A stretch of 64,000 nucleotides of DNA from Thermomicrobiales bacterium (lineage in GTDB: Bacteria > Chloroflexota > Chloroflexia > Thermomicrobiales > UBA6265), in contig JAWKPF010000023.1 of NCBI GenBank assembly GCA_041390825.1, positions 1-64,000 on the forward strand. Direction: 5' to 3'. The notes under the pieces were generated by a model, which did not search any database, was not told where the DNA came from, and saw nothing but the letters and a program-made list of their open reading frames with translations. The position numbers and the translations under genes were made by a program. Shown here in pieces: positions 28,182 through 36,837 of this stretch (its first letter is position 1; the number at the start of each line of letters is the position of its first letter).

Positions 28182-28661
28182 ATGACAATTTCGAATGAAC
28201 CAGCGTATTGGATTGTCGTTGGCTCACCCGGGAACTTCGAAAAGACGCGCGAGCTCGGTTTCACCATCCAGGGACTCAAGTCCCGCCACCGCAAGAAGGC
28301 CGAGCGCATGAAGCCGGGTGACAAGATCGCCTACTACGTCACTGGCCGTAAAGCGTTTGCGGCCGTATCGACGATCACGTCACCATACTTCGAGAGCCAC
28401 GAGCAGATATGGAAGAGCGCGGACCCCAGGAAGGATGCCGAGGACTATCCATTCCGCGTCGAAACCAAGCTCGATGTGGCGTTGCCAGATTCTGAATTCG
28501 TCGACGCCGAGCCGATTGCTCGCCAGATGGAGTACGCCAGCAAGTGGCCGGCGGCGAACTGGACGCTGGCCTTCCAGGGGAACGTCCATGAGATCAATGC
28601 CGCCGACTTTGCGCTCATCCAGAACGCAATCGAGGCACGGGCGGGCGCAGTTGCCAATTGA
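28182..28661 (+). CDS. EVE-domain protein
   Basis: The 159-aa protein is a single EVE (PUA-like) domain: 'AYWIVVGSPGNFEKTRELGF', 'MKPGDKIAYYVTGRKAFAAV', and a C-terminal 'NWTLAFQGNVHEIN'. EVE domains are thought to bind modified bases in nucleic acids and often occur with restriction or RNA-related genes; none is adjacent here. The ATG at 28182 has GAGGAATCTCAGGA upstream. It overlaps the next gene. Confidence 0.8.
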   Translation: MTISNEPAYWIVVGSPGNFEKTRELGFTIQGLKSRHRKKAERMKPGDKIAYYVTGRKAFAAVSTITSPYFESHEQIWKSADPRKDAEDYPFRVETKLDVALPDSEFVDAEPIARQMEYASKWPAANWTLAFQGNVHEINAADFALIQNAIEARAGAVAN

Positions 28662-28998
28662 TCGCACGCCGCTGTTCCCCATCGGCGACGAGCCTGCACG
28701 CTACCGCGTCCATGTTTGCCGCGGTCCCAACTGCTCGTTGCGCAATAGTAAGGCGACGCTCGCCTGCTTCGAGGAGGCGGTTCGTGAAGCGGGACTTGCC
28801 GGCGAGGTCGAGATCATAGCGACCTCGTGTCGTGACCGCTGCGATTGGGGGCCGTCGGTCAACGTTTTCCCAGGTCCAACCATGTATGCGGGCGTCGATT
28901 GCGCAGCTGCCCGGGCGATCGTGAGCGAGCATCTCACCCACGATCGCCCGGTGACGCGATTGACGTTCGATACTTCGAAGCCGGGACGCTCCCGCTAG
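28651..28998 (+). CDS. Thioredoxin-like [2Fe-2S] ferredoxin
   Basis: About 115 aa, with four Cys placed as in thioredoxin-fold [2Fe-2S] ferredoxins: CRGPNC, then TSCRDRC about 40 residues on, followed by 'GPSVNVFPGPTMYAGV'. Proteins of this type carry one [2Fe-2S] cluster and resemble NuoE and cobalamin-pathway ferredoxins. No ATG exists before the fold; the TTG at 28651, overlapping the EVE stop, is the best guess for the start. Partner unknown. Confidence 0.75.
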   Translation: MPIDRTPLFPIGDEPARYRVHVCRGPNCSLRNSKATLACFEEAVREAGLAGEVEIIATSCRDRCDWGPSVNVFPGPTMYAGVDCAAARAIVSEHLTHDRPVTRLTFDTSKPGRSR

Positions 28999-29411
28999 GC
29001 TGGCGCGACCTCGGCGACCTTGCGCGTCACACCAATGGTCGCTCCGCGAGCTATCGTGTTCGAAACCGTGCAGGCACGCTCGGCAATGGCCAACAGCTTT
29101 CCAATGTCATCGTCACTCGCATCGGCCTCGATGATGGTTTCGACCTCGATCGAGGTGTAGCGCGAGGGCGAATCTTTGTGCACGGCCGAGAGGTTGAACT
29201 CCAGCCGGGTCACGTCGATCTCTCGCGCGCGCGCCGCTCCGATGAGTGTGGTCATGAGGCAGGTTCCAATTGCGGAAAGCAAGATCTCTCCGCCCACCAT
29301 GCCGAGGTAGGTGCCCCCGTTTGCAAGCGACCGGTCGACCACGATCGCATGAGGTCCCGCGGTGGCGACGCCCATCGTCCCATCCACCAGCTTCACATTG
29401 ACCATCGACAC
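28995..29411 (-). CDS. OsmC/Ohr-family peroxide-reducing protein
   Basis: The 138-aa product has the two conserved Cys of OsmC-like proteins, in 'AIGTCLMTTL' and 'ERACTVSNTI', and the 'GGTYLGMVGGEILLSAIG' core. These proteins reduce organic peroxides through the thiol pair. The GTG at 29411 is preferred because AGGAG lies 7 bases upstream; a TTG at 29444 and an ATG at 29405 are alternatives. It is convergent with the ferredoxin gene (4-bp overlap). Confidence 0.85.
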   Translation of the reverse strand: MSMVNVKLVDGTMGVATAGPHAIVVDRSLANGGTYLGMVGGEILLSAIGTCLMTTLIGAARAREIDVTRLEFNLSAVHKDSPSRYTSIEVETIIEADASDDDIGKLLAIAERACTVSNTIARGATIGVTRKVAEVAPA

Positions 29412-29837
29412 CTTGACGCTCCTGTCTTCCCGTTGAAAGCCCAATAACTAACTATTGGTAAGTAGAGCATATGCTGGGAATGACCGCATGGTGAAATCGC
29501 TATCGCGAGATGCGATTTGCGACGGACGAAACTTGCGAAACGAGGCAACGGTGCTATCATGCCACTAGAGGGATCAGGTCTGTCTGGCATCCGCACCAGG
29601 CTTTTGGATATCAGCACGAAAACTCACGTAGCTCGAAGCCATATCGATCGTCAGCATCTGACGATGCGCTGAATCACGACCGTGTGCTGGCCGCGGTTCA
29701 TCCAGATGTCACCGGGACCTGAACAGCGGGGAGGAGGGTTCGCGAACACATACCACCACCGATCCCGAGAGTTCGTCGGGAAGACGCTTCGGATAACCCT
29801 TTCGTACGTTTCGTAGAAAGAGAGTGGGAACGGCTCA
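29412..29837. other. Intergenic region upstream of the Cys-rich protein gene
   Basis: About 425 bp with no convincing frame. It must hold promoters for the OsmC gene (minus) and the Cys-rich gene (plus), but I could not pick out reliable -35/-10 pairs. Confidence 0.4.
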
Positions 29838-30590
29838 ATGGACGGACAGAAATTCGACAAGCTTACCCGCGCGTTCGCGACCGGCACCGACCGCCGCACG
29901 TTGCTGAAGATCTTCGGGGGCGCCTCGGTGGCGGCCGTTGCGGGCGTCAAGATCGCCGCCCCGACCAGCGTCTTTGCCCAGGGCTCGGTTGGCCCGGGCG
30001 GTGAGTGCACCACCGATGAGGACTGCACCTATGGATCCTGCTATGTGGCCGTCGAGGGAGAACCCGGCGTTTGCTATTGCGAGAATCCCGAAGAGCCGGT
30101 GATTGGCTGCCCGTGCATTACTGGCACCCAGGATCCGTGCTACGGCACGACTGCGGTTTGCTGCGCGGACGAGGTCGGGGGCGCTGCCGGCGCCAATGGC
30201 GTCTGTGTCTCCGATTCGGTCGGCTGCAACCCCACCGGCGAGTGCTCACCGCTTCAGTCGATGTGCGAGGACACTGGATGCTGCGCTGAGGGTACGGAGT
30301 GCGGCGCCAATGGCTGGTGCTACGGTTGCTACAGCGGCACGCAAGATCCGTGCGGACCCTACAACGAGGCATTTGGAGCCTCCTATATCTGCTGCACGTA
30401 CGGCGACACCACTCCGGGAGCTGTCGGCTACTGCGTCGCGGAAAAGGAGTGCGTGGTGGCTCCGCCCAACACTGGCTCTGGACCGATCACGACCAGCAAC
30501 AGCTGGCTGGCGCCGGCAGCTGCAATTGGCGCTGCGGCCGCCGTTCTCGCTTACAAGAGCCGTGAAGACAAGGTCGAGAACGAGGCGTAA
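29838..30590 (+). CDS. Tat-exported Cys-rich protein with sortase-like tail
   Basis: The 250-aa protein has a twin-arginine signal (DRRTLLKIFGGASVAAVAG, about 18-36), then a region with 24 Cys arranged in repeats such as 'GTQDPCYGTTAVCC' and 'GTQDPCGPYNEAFGASYICC'. It ends with 'PPNTGSG', a linker, a hydrophobic stretch (AAAIGAAAAVLAY) and the charged tail KSREDK. The end resembles an LPxTG-like sortase signal, with Pro in place of Leu, or at least a C-terminal membrane anchor. The Cys-rich part probably forms disulfide knots on the cell surface. Function unknown. Confidence 0.75.
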   Translation: MDGQKFDKLTRAFATGTDRRTLLKIFGGASVAAVAGVKIAAPTSVFAQGSVGPGGECTTDEDCTYGSCYVAVEGEPGVCYCENPEEPVIGCPCITGTQDPCYGTTAVCCADEVGGAAGANGVCVSDSVGCNPTGECSPLQSMCEDTGCCAEGTECGANGWCYGCYSGTQDPCGPYNEAFGASYICCTYGDTTPGAVGYCVAEKECVVAPPNTGSGPITTSNSWLAPAAAIGAAAAVLAYKSREDKVENEA

Positions 30591-30613
30591 GCCCCATAGC
30601 TGACCGATTCGAA

Positions 30614-30645
30614 GGACTCGCCGGCCAAGCCGGCGGGTCCTTTTT
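30614..30645 (+). terminator. Intrinsic terminator after the Cys-rich gene
   Basis: GGAC-CGCCGGC/GCCGGCG-GTCC stem with a 3-nt loop and TTTTT, 23 bp after the stop. Confidence 0.85.
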
Positions 30646-30675
30646 CTTGTCCTTGGCAGTCCCGTCGACCCGGTC

Positions 30676-32424
30676 TCAGCTGTCGCCTGATTCACGGGCG
30701 TGGGTCGGGCGATCTTCCCAATCGACCCACTCCACCCCTGTCTCCTCCACGTAGGATCGCACTGCCTGCCCCAGCGTCAGATAGAACTTCTCGTGGCCGA
30801 TGATCTCCACAATCCCGAACGTCCGCAACCGATCTTTCATTGGGTCACGCAGCTCGGCGAAGGCCAGATCGATGCCCTGCTTCGCCAGATCACGATCGAG
30901 CGTCGTCAGCATATCGGCGGCTGTCGAATCGAGGTCGGTGATTGGCTCCGCGGCGATGACCACCCGCGCAATGGGGCAGTCCGCGTTCGCGACCGCGTGC
31001 ATGACGGAATCGCGGAAGAGTTCGGCATTCGCGAAGAAGATCGGGGCATCGAAGCGAAACAACAAAAGCCCCGGTATCTGGTTTGCATCAGCATATCGGG
31101 TGACATCGTGATACCCCTTCACCCCAGGCGCCCGTCCGAGCACGGCAACATGCGGATGCCACGATCGCCAGAGAAACGCCGCAATCGACAGGACGATGGC
31201 GAAGCCTATCCCCCAGAGAACGCCTGCCAACGACACGCCCACAAAGGCGGCAATTGCCAGATAGCAGTCAGGTCGATAGACCTGCCAGAGTCGGCGAAAC
31301 TCATCGACATCGACCAGGCCGATGGCAGCGCCGATCAGGATTGCCGCGAGCGCCGCGGTCGGAAGATCGCGAAAGAGATCTCCGAAGGAGAGGAGCACAA
31401 CCCCGAGCCCGATCGCCCCAATCACACCAGTCAATTGCGTCCTGGCTCCGGACTGCTCGGCTACCGGTGTTCGCGACGAGCTACTCGAGATAGGAAATCC
31501 CTGAAAAAGGCCAGTCGCCAGATTCGCGACACCAAGCGCCCGGAGCTCCTGGTTCGCGTCCACCTCTTCGTTCAGCCGCCGGGCATATGAGCGGGAGAGA
31601 ATGCTGGTGTCGGCAAAGGCAATCACACTGATCGCCGCCGCCGACAGCGCCAGCTTTTCGATGCTCACCCCTCCTGGTTGCGGAACGACCAGTTCGGGAA
31701 GTCCCATGGGAAGCGATCCAACCACGGCGACATTGAGATCTGCAATACGGGTTACCAGAATCGACCCAATGACCACGATGAGTGCGGCCGGAATCATGCG
31801 TGAGACCTTGCGCAGTCCCAGCAGCACGATGAGACAAGCCGTGCCGACAAGGACGGTCGACCAATCGAGATCCCCAATCTCGCCGGCAATGCTCCGGATT
31901 GCTGGCGCCAGTCGTTCGCCGCCTCCTTCGATCCCGAGCATCGCTGGTATCTGGCTCACGATGACTGTCAACGCGATGCCCGCGAGGTACCCTGTTCGGA
32001 CGGGCCGTGAGATCAGGTCGGTGAGAAAACCGGCGCCGAACGCCGCACCGGCAAGGCAGAAGCCCCCCACGAGAATCGCCAGTAACCCGGCGATCGCGAC
32101 TCGTTCGGACATGTCTTCGCCAGCAAGGGGAATGATCGTGGCCGCCACCATCGGCGCGATCGCAGAGTCCGGTGCGAGCACCAGGATGCGCGATGGTCCC
32201 AGCAACGCATAGATGAGCAACGGGACCATGGAGGCGTACAGCCCGTTGACTGGTGGCAGCCCCGCGAGTTCGGCGTAGGCCATGCCTTGCGGCACGAGCA
32301 GCGCTACCAGGACCAGTCCCGCGATGAGATCCTTCGGCAGCCACTCGCGCTGGTACGATCGCGCGCTGGCAAGACCTGGCAGCCAGCGCCCGAGTCGTAC
32401 CGCGCGCGGGTTCGAAACCTCCAC
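30676..32424 (-). CDS. SulP-family anion transporter with STAS domain
   Basis: The 582-aa protein matches SLC26/SulP permeases: 'LIAGLVLVALLVPQGMAYAE' and 'GLPPVNGLYASMVPLLIYAL', then about 12-14 membrane helices (about 30-430). A cytoplasmic STAS domain fills the C-terminus (about 450-565, 'IARVVIAAEPITDLDSTAAD'). Likely substrates are sulfate or bicarbonate; the sequence alone does not decide. No carbonic anhydrase or sulfate-assimilation gene is adjacent. Confidence 0.9.
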   Translation of the reverse strand: MEVSNPRAVRLGRWLPGLASARSYQREWLPKDLIAGLVLVALLVPQGMAYAELAGLPPVNGLYASMVPLLIYALLGPSRILVLAPDSAIAPMVAATIIPLAGEDMSERVAIAGLLAILVGGFCLAGAAFGAGFLTDLISRPVRTGYLAGIALTVIVSQIPAMLGIEGGGERLAPAIRSIAGEIGDLDWSTVLVGTACLIVLLGLRKVSRMIPAALIVVIGSILVTRIADLNVAVVGSLPMGLPELVVPQPGGVSIEKLALSAAAISVIAFADTSILSRSYARRLNEEVDANQELRALGVANLATGLFQGFPISSSSSRTPVAEQSGARTQLTGVIGAIGLGVVLLSFGDLFRDLPTAALAAILIGAAIGLVDVDEFRRLWQVYRPDCYLAIAAFVGVSLAGVLWGIGFAIVLSIAAFLWRSWHPHVAVLGRAPGVKGYHDVTRYADANQIPGLLLFRFDAPIFFANAELFRDSVMHAVANADCPIARVVIAAEPITDLDSTAADMLTTLDRDLAKQGIDLAFAELRDPMKDRLRTFGIVEIIGHEKFYLTLGQAVRSYVEETGVEWVDWEDRPTHARESGDS

Positions 32425-32700
32425 GTTCAGGCCTCCAGGAACTCGTGATCGAGAGAAGTGCGGTTTCGTTAGGTTCGGAGATCACGTGACACTGGACCAC
32501 GAGAACTACGACCTGGTGGGAGCATGCCCATTCCGAACACCGCTATTCGGAGCCAAACACTGCAGGACAGCGCACGTCTGCGAGATCCACGCATAATCCC
32601 AGCCTGTTCGATACCGAGCTCGTGTTGCGGAGTATACGGTGGCCTTGGGGAGAGTTCGGGCGGCCGAAGGGATGGAAACGCCTTCCGTGCCTGGCAAGCG
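32425..32700. other. Intergenic region between the transporter and ssrA
   Basis: About 275 bp with no convincing gene. A 14-base match to a conserved 5S rRNA loop (around 32525-32540) stands alone and does not extend to a 5S gene. Confidence 0.4.
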
Positions 32701-32727
32701 AAAACCCCAGCAGATCGCTGGGGTTTT
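32701..32727 (-). terminator. ssrA terminator
   Basis: AAAACCCCAGC/GCTGGGGTTTT stem with a 5-nt loop just after the tmRNA 3' end. Symmetrical A/T flanks mean it could work on both strands. Confidence 0.8.
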
Positions 32728-32736
32728 GCCATTCAG

Positions 32737-33097
32737 TGGAGATGGGGGGAGTCGAACCCCCGTCCAGAACCCTTCGCCGAGTGCATCCTACGCGCGTAGC
32801 CGGTGTTTGAATTCCTCGTCGCCGATCCCACCGACCGGATGACTACGAGTGAGCCCGACTGACTTGAGTGGCTTCGCTCAGGCGAACTTCACCACCGCAG
32901 CCCCACTAAGGTGACGCCTGTACCCGGTGCCATGGAGCTGAGCTCCGGACAGACGCGCTGACTAGAGGTCGAAGGACTTAGGCAGCGTAAGCGAGTTCGC
33001 TGTTGCCAGTTACTCTTTGTTGCCCATTTTTACGAAGGCCTGGGCGCTTCGGCACGCAGCAATCTAACGTCGAACCCTGTCGAAACCAAACATCCCC
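32737..33097 (-). ncRNA. ssrA: tmRNA
   Basis: Minus strand 5' end GGGGATGTTTGGTTTCGACA pairs with 3' CATCTCC. The T-arm GGGGGTTCGACTCCCCC matches the tRNA-like domain. CCA is not encoded. The tag frame at 32978-33007 reads GGC AAC AGC GAA CTC GCT TAC GCT GCC TAA, giving GNSELAYAA after the tRNA-borne Ala. Length of 361 nt is normal for a one-piece tmRNA. It rescues stalled ribosomes with SmpB, encoded just upstream on the same strand. Confidence 0.95.
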
Positions 33098-33199
33098 GAT
33101 TTCGACCTGCCGCAATTCTCGCACAAATGATCGAATCTGTCGAACCAGTGTGGTTCGTCAAAGAGGTGCCTTCCATCTCAGAGAAGCGTGACCTTGTGG

Positions 33200-33250
33200 C
33201 CCTCGCTGTAGCGAGGAGATCCCTCCACTCCGCTTCGCTTCGGTCGGGAT
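33200..33250. repeat. Single copy of an intergenic GTCATCCCGACCG-type repeat
   Basis: On the minus strand, GTCATCCCGACCGAAGCGAA and a following GGAGGGATCTCCTCGC. The form (GTCATyCyGACCG...GGAatCTCTCC) resembles the five-copy array at 61539-61842. It lies between ssrA and smpB. Confidence 0.55.
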
Positions 33251-33290
33251 GACGGCATTCGCACGACAGGCACGTGTTTCGGCAACCGCT

Positions 33291-33770
33291 CTAGCCGCGA
33301 TCCACCATGGACCGCTCGATGTCGCGCCGGGAATCGCGCTCGGCCTGGTCCTGCCGTTTGTCGTAGAGCTTCTTCGCGCGAGCGACGCCCACATCCACTT
33401 TGGCTCGTCCGTTGCGAATTGCGATCCGCAGCGGTATGAGCGTCATGCCCTTCTGCTCCGTGGCCGCCTTGAGCTCGGCAATCTCTTTCTTGTGCGCCAG
33501 CAGTTTGCGTGGCCGGTGCGGATCGTGATTCGCGTGCGTTCCGAATGCATAGGGAGAAATGTGCGATCCGATCAGCCAGAGCTCGCCCCGATCGACTCGC
33601 ACGTATGCTTCCGCAATCGACATCTGCCCTGCGCGGAGCGACTTGATCTCCGTGCCGGAAAGCACGATGCCGGTTTCGACCGATTCGAGGATGTGATAGT
33701 CATGCAGCGCGCGCCGGTTGGTGACCACCACTCGGTCCGTGCGCCGATCGTTCTTGGTTGTCGCGGCCAT
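33291..33770 (-). CDS. smpB: SsrA-binding protein SmpB
   Basis: The 159-aa protein has the SmpB hallmarks 'ALHDYHILESVETGIVLSGT' and 'EIKSLRAGQMSIAEAYVRVD', the later 'SPYAFGTHANHDPHRPRKLL', and a basic C-terminal tail that enters the mRNA channel. It carries tmRNA to stalled ribosomes. It lies 194 bp upstream of ssrA on the same strand, so both may come from one locus-wide transcript. Confidence 0.97.
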   Translation of the reverse strand: MAATTKNDRRTDRVVVTNRRALHDYHILESVETGIVLSGTEIKSLRAGQMSIAEAYVRVDRGELWLIGSHISPYAFGTHANHDPHRPRKLLAHKKEIAELKAATEQKGMTLIPLRIAIRNGRAKVDVGVARAKKLYDKRQDQAERDSRRDIERSMVDRG

Positions 33771-33812
33771 TTCGAGTCCAAACGATTATGAGCAACAAAG
33801 GGATTGTCGTCT

Positions 33813-34595
33813 GTGTCCGCCAGTAGCCCCTATGACGAGATCGCAGCATATTACGACCTGGAGCATCGTTTCTTCACGGATGACGTCGAGTTCTACCTCC
33901 AGTTCATCGAAGCCGCGGGCGATCCCGTGCTCGAACTGGGCTGTGGAACGGGCCGCATTCTGCGTGGCGTTGCCGAGGCAGGATTCTCGGTAACTGGCGT
34001 CGATTCTTCTGTTGCGATGATCGACTTCGCGCGTGTAGCGCTCGAGGAGGACGGTTTTGCGGACGAGGTCGAGCTGATCCTGGGAGATTTTTCTCAGCCG
34101 AACCTGGCGCCCCAAGAAACGTTTGGCGTGGCGATCGTTGGGCTCGACTCGTTGCTCCATGCCGCCACGCAGGCCGAGCAGATCGCGGTGCTACGTGCTG
34201 CCTGGACAGCGCTCGACCCACGCGGCCAACTCATCGTCGATGTCCTGCACCCGACCCCCGGACGGCTCATGGCAATGGATGGCGGTCTTGCCTTTCAGGG
34301 AAGTTGGGAAATGGACGACGGGGCCCGCCTGGACAAGCTCGTCAGCCAATCGATCGAACCCCATCAGCAGCTCATCCACAGCGAAATCTGGTACGAAGTC
34401 ACCTCCCCCGCCGGCGAGGTGAGACGTACCCGCACTGGATTCACGCAACGCTGGATCGGAGCCGGTGAACTCGTCCTCATGGCGCAATTGGCCGGTTTTC
34501 AGGACTGGCGCCTGTACGGAAGCTACGAGCTGGACCCGCTCGACCCGCTCTCCGACCGGCTCATCATTGCTGCCGAAAAGACCAAGACTGACTGA
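33813..34595 (+). CDS. Class I SAM-dependent methyltransferase
   Basis: The 260-aa protein has methyltransferase motif I 'VLELGCGTGRILRGVAEAGF', an acidic end of strand 2 ('VTGVDSSVAM') and motif II near 'LILGDFSQPN'. The C-terminal half ('GEVRRTRTGFTQRWIGAGEL') is typical of small-molecule methyltransferases. The GTG at 33813 has AAAGGGA 9 bases upstream; a TTG at 33804 is also possible. It is divergent from smpB. Substrate unknown. Confidence 0.8.
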   Translation: MSASSPYDEIAAYYDLEHRFFTDDVEFYLQFIEAAGDPVLELGCGTGRILRGVAEAGFSVTGVDSSVAMIDFARVALEEDGFADEVELILGDFSQPNLAPQETFGVAIVGLDSLLHAATQAEQIAVLRAAWTALDPRGQLIVDVLHPTPGRLMAMDGGLAFQGSWEMDDGARLDKLVSQSIEPHQQLIHSEIWYEVTSPAGEVRRTRTGFTQRWIGAGELVLMAQLAGFQDWRLYGSYELDPLDPLSDRLIIAAEKTKTD

Positions 34596-34844
34596 AATCC
34601 AGTCGCCAAAGGCAAGACACCCATATGCTCGACGAGCTACCAGACTGCTGCGTCCGAAACACGCGTGTCGTAACGGGGAGCTTGTCTGGCCGGAGTCTCG
34701 AGTTCCTCATGCAGTCGGTCCGTTCTTGCCGACACCGCCTCAAACGGAAACCTGGCAATTGCCGCAGGGTACAGCCCAGCGTTTCAATTGGGGGCTGCGT
34801 GGAGCGATGGTGGGCCGTCCCTCTGAGTCCGGCCGGATTCCGAA

Positions 34845-35924
34845 TCAATCGGGCGGCCAGCCGATCCGCGCCGCACGGTTCCGCAAATAGAGATCGGCCA
34901 GCACATTCGCCAGCATGGCCTCGGCGACAGGCACCGCGCGGGGAACGACCGAGGGATCGTGGCGTCCCTCGACCAGAATCTCGCGAGGTTGCAGGTTGAT
35001 ATCGACAGTCTGCTGCGGACGGGCGACAGACGAGGTCGGCTTGACAGCAACGCGCACCACGATGGGCTCGCCAGAGGAGAGACCACCCAGGACACCGCCT
35101 GCGTTGTTCGAGCGAGTGCGCACCTCACCGTTCTCCACCGTGAACGAATCGTTCGATTGCGAACCGCGTAGCCTCGTAACCTCGAAGCCTTCGCCGATTT
35201 CGACGCCCTTGACAGCCGGAATGCTGAGCATGGCATGCCCGATCAGCCCGTCGAGTTTGTCGAACGTCGGCTCGCCGAGCCCGACCGGGACATTGAGCGC
35301 GTGCACCTCCACGATGCCGCCCAGGCTGTCGTGCTCGGCTTTGACCCCCATGATCGCGTCGATCATCTTCTCGGCGGCGATCGGGTCGGGCGAGCGAACG
35401 ATGTTCCGCTCGATTTCGTCGCGATCGAACGTTTCTGCGCGGATTCCGCCGATCTCCCGCGCGAAACCGTAGATCTCCACGCCGGCCGTCGCCAGGATCT
35501 TGCGCGCGATTGCCCCGGCTGCCACGCGCCCCCAGGTCTCTCTCGCCGACGAACGGCCTCCGCCCCGATGGTCACGATGGCCATATTTCGCCCAATAGGT
35601 GTAGTCGGCGTGCCCCGGACGAAAAACATCGCGCAGGTTGTCGTACTTGGACGAATCGGCATCGGCGTTATAGGTGATCAACGAGATTGGAGCGCCGGTA
35701 GTGACGTTCTCGAACACGCCAGACAGAATCTCGGCCCTGTCTTTTTCTCCCCGGGGAGTCGTGACCTTGCTCTGACCAACGCGCCGCCGGTCCAGCTGAG
35801 CCTGAATCTCCTCGACCGTCAGCGGAATGCCGGCCGGCGTCCCTTCGATAACGACACCGAGCGCGGGGCCATGCGACTCTCCCCAGGTCGTCAGCCGAAA
35901 AACTGTCCCAAACGAACTGCTCAT
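34845..35924 (-). CDS. aroC: Chorismate synthase
   Basis: The 359-aa product shows the signatures 'GTVFRLTTWGESHGPALGVV', 'YTYWAKYGHRDHRGGGRSSA' and 'RSNNAGGVLGGLSSGEPIVV'. It converts EPSP to chorismate with reduced FMN, the last step of the shikimate pathway. Its ATG overlaps the stop of the acetyltransferase gene (ATGA). No other aro gene is near. Confidence 0.97.
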   Translation of the reverse strand: MSSSFGTVFRLTTWGESHGPALGVVIEGTPAGIPLTVEEIQAQLDRRRVGQSKVTTPRGEKDRAEILSGVFENVTTGAPISLITYNADADSSKYDNLRDVFRPGHADYTYWAKYGHRDHRGGGRSSARETWGRVAAGAIARKILATAGVEIYGFAREIGGIRAETFDRDEIERNIVRSPDPIAAEKMIDAIMGVKAEHDSLGGIVEVHALNVPVGLGEPTFDKLDGLIGHAMLSIPAVKGVEIGEGFEVTRLRGSQSNDSFTVENGEVRTRSNNAGGVLGGLSSGEPIVVRVAVKPTSSVARPQQTVDINLQPREILVEGRHDPSVVPRAVPVAEAMLANVLADLYLRNRAARIGWPPD

Positions 35925-36820
35925 CTTCGATCGATTCCGTTCATTGCTGCGCGCGCCTCCGCCGGAGCGTCCGCGGCGAGTGTCCCATAAATGCGATAGT
36001 CATTCTGGCGGGTTTGCTGAAAGCCGATACGCAGGTACAGGCGTTGCGACCGCACGTTCGACCGCTGCGTGCTCAGCCCCACTCGTTTGGCCCCCAGTTG
36101 CCGCAAACGCGCGATGGCAAACCGCACCGCTATGGCGCCGTGCCCCTCGCCCTGCCGGCTCGGAGCGACGGCAACCCGATCCAGGTGTCCCCAGCCGGCA
36201 TAGCTCGTGATACCAACGTAGCCAACCAGTTCGCCAACTCGATCGTTCACCCCCCAGATTTCCACGCCGGGCGTGAGCAGATAGTGCTCGAACTCGAGGC
36301 GCGAGTTGCGCCAGAGCCACGGAAACGCCGCATGGTCGATTTCCAGGATGCGATCGAGCAGAGACGAGTCGATCGTTTCGATCCGCGCCGCAGCACCGTT
36401 GCGCAGGTCGTCCGGACGTGTAGCGCCCGTTCCCGCTTCGAACGAAATCACATCTTCCAGCAAATCCAACCGATTGCGCGCGTAGAACTGCGGACTGCGG
36501 GTGTCATTCCACTCGGGCATCACGAACGCCTGGATTCCTTGCCGAAAGCATGACTCGCGGGCGGCATCGATAAGGTCGTCGAGCCGACGTATCGCGGAGA
36601 CTTCGGCCACCGCAGCAATCTCCGAACGATTTCTCCAGGGACCCACCACTAGCAGCTCGTCGGCGCTCGGCACCCAAAACGACTGCCCCGGATGGCGTGA
36701 GACGATCCGTTCAAGTTCATTGATGTCGACCCGGCTCGCCCAGTCGAATCGATGACGCGCCACGAGATCGGTCGTCAGCGGTTGTGGTTGTGTCGCGGTG
36801 TATGCCGTTCCGATTCTCAT
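35921..36820 (-). CDS. GNAT-family N-acetyltransferase
   Basis: The 299-aa protein has a C-terminal GNAT fold (about 150-290) with acetyl-CoA loop 'VAVAPSRQGEGHGAIAVRFA' and 'RSNVRSQRLYLRIGFQQT'. The N-terminal half may be a second, degenerate GNAT unit. The ATG at 36820 lies 18 bp after the preceding gene; the longer frame upstream overlaps it. Overlap with aroC suggests translational coupling. Substrate unknown. Confidence 0.8.
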   Translation of the reverse strand: MRIGTAYTATQPQPLTTDLVARHRFDWASRVDINELERIVSRHPGQSFWVPSADELLVVGPWRNRSEIAAVAEVSAIRRLDDLIDAARESCFRQGIQAFVMPEWNDTRSPQFYARNRLDLLEDVISFEAGTGATRPDDLRNGAAARIETIDSSLLDRILEIDHAAFPWLWRNSRLEFEHYLLTPGVEIWGVNDRVGELVGYVGITSYAGWGHLDRVAVAPSRQGEGHGAIAVRFAIARLRQLGAKRVGLSTQRSNVRSQRLYLRIGFQQTRQNDYRIYGTLAADAPAEARAAMNGIDRR

Positions 36821-36837
36821 CTCACCAGGCAGCGTTA

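Noticed and set aside
32525..32540. CCCATTCCGAACAC, identical to a conserved 5S rRNA loop
   Set aside because: The flanks do not form the 5S stems and the match does not extend, so it is not a 5S gene; chance or a tiny remnant.
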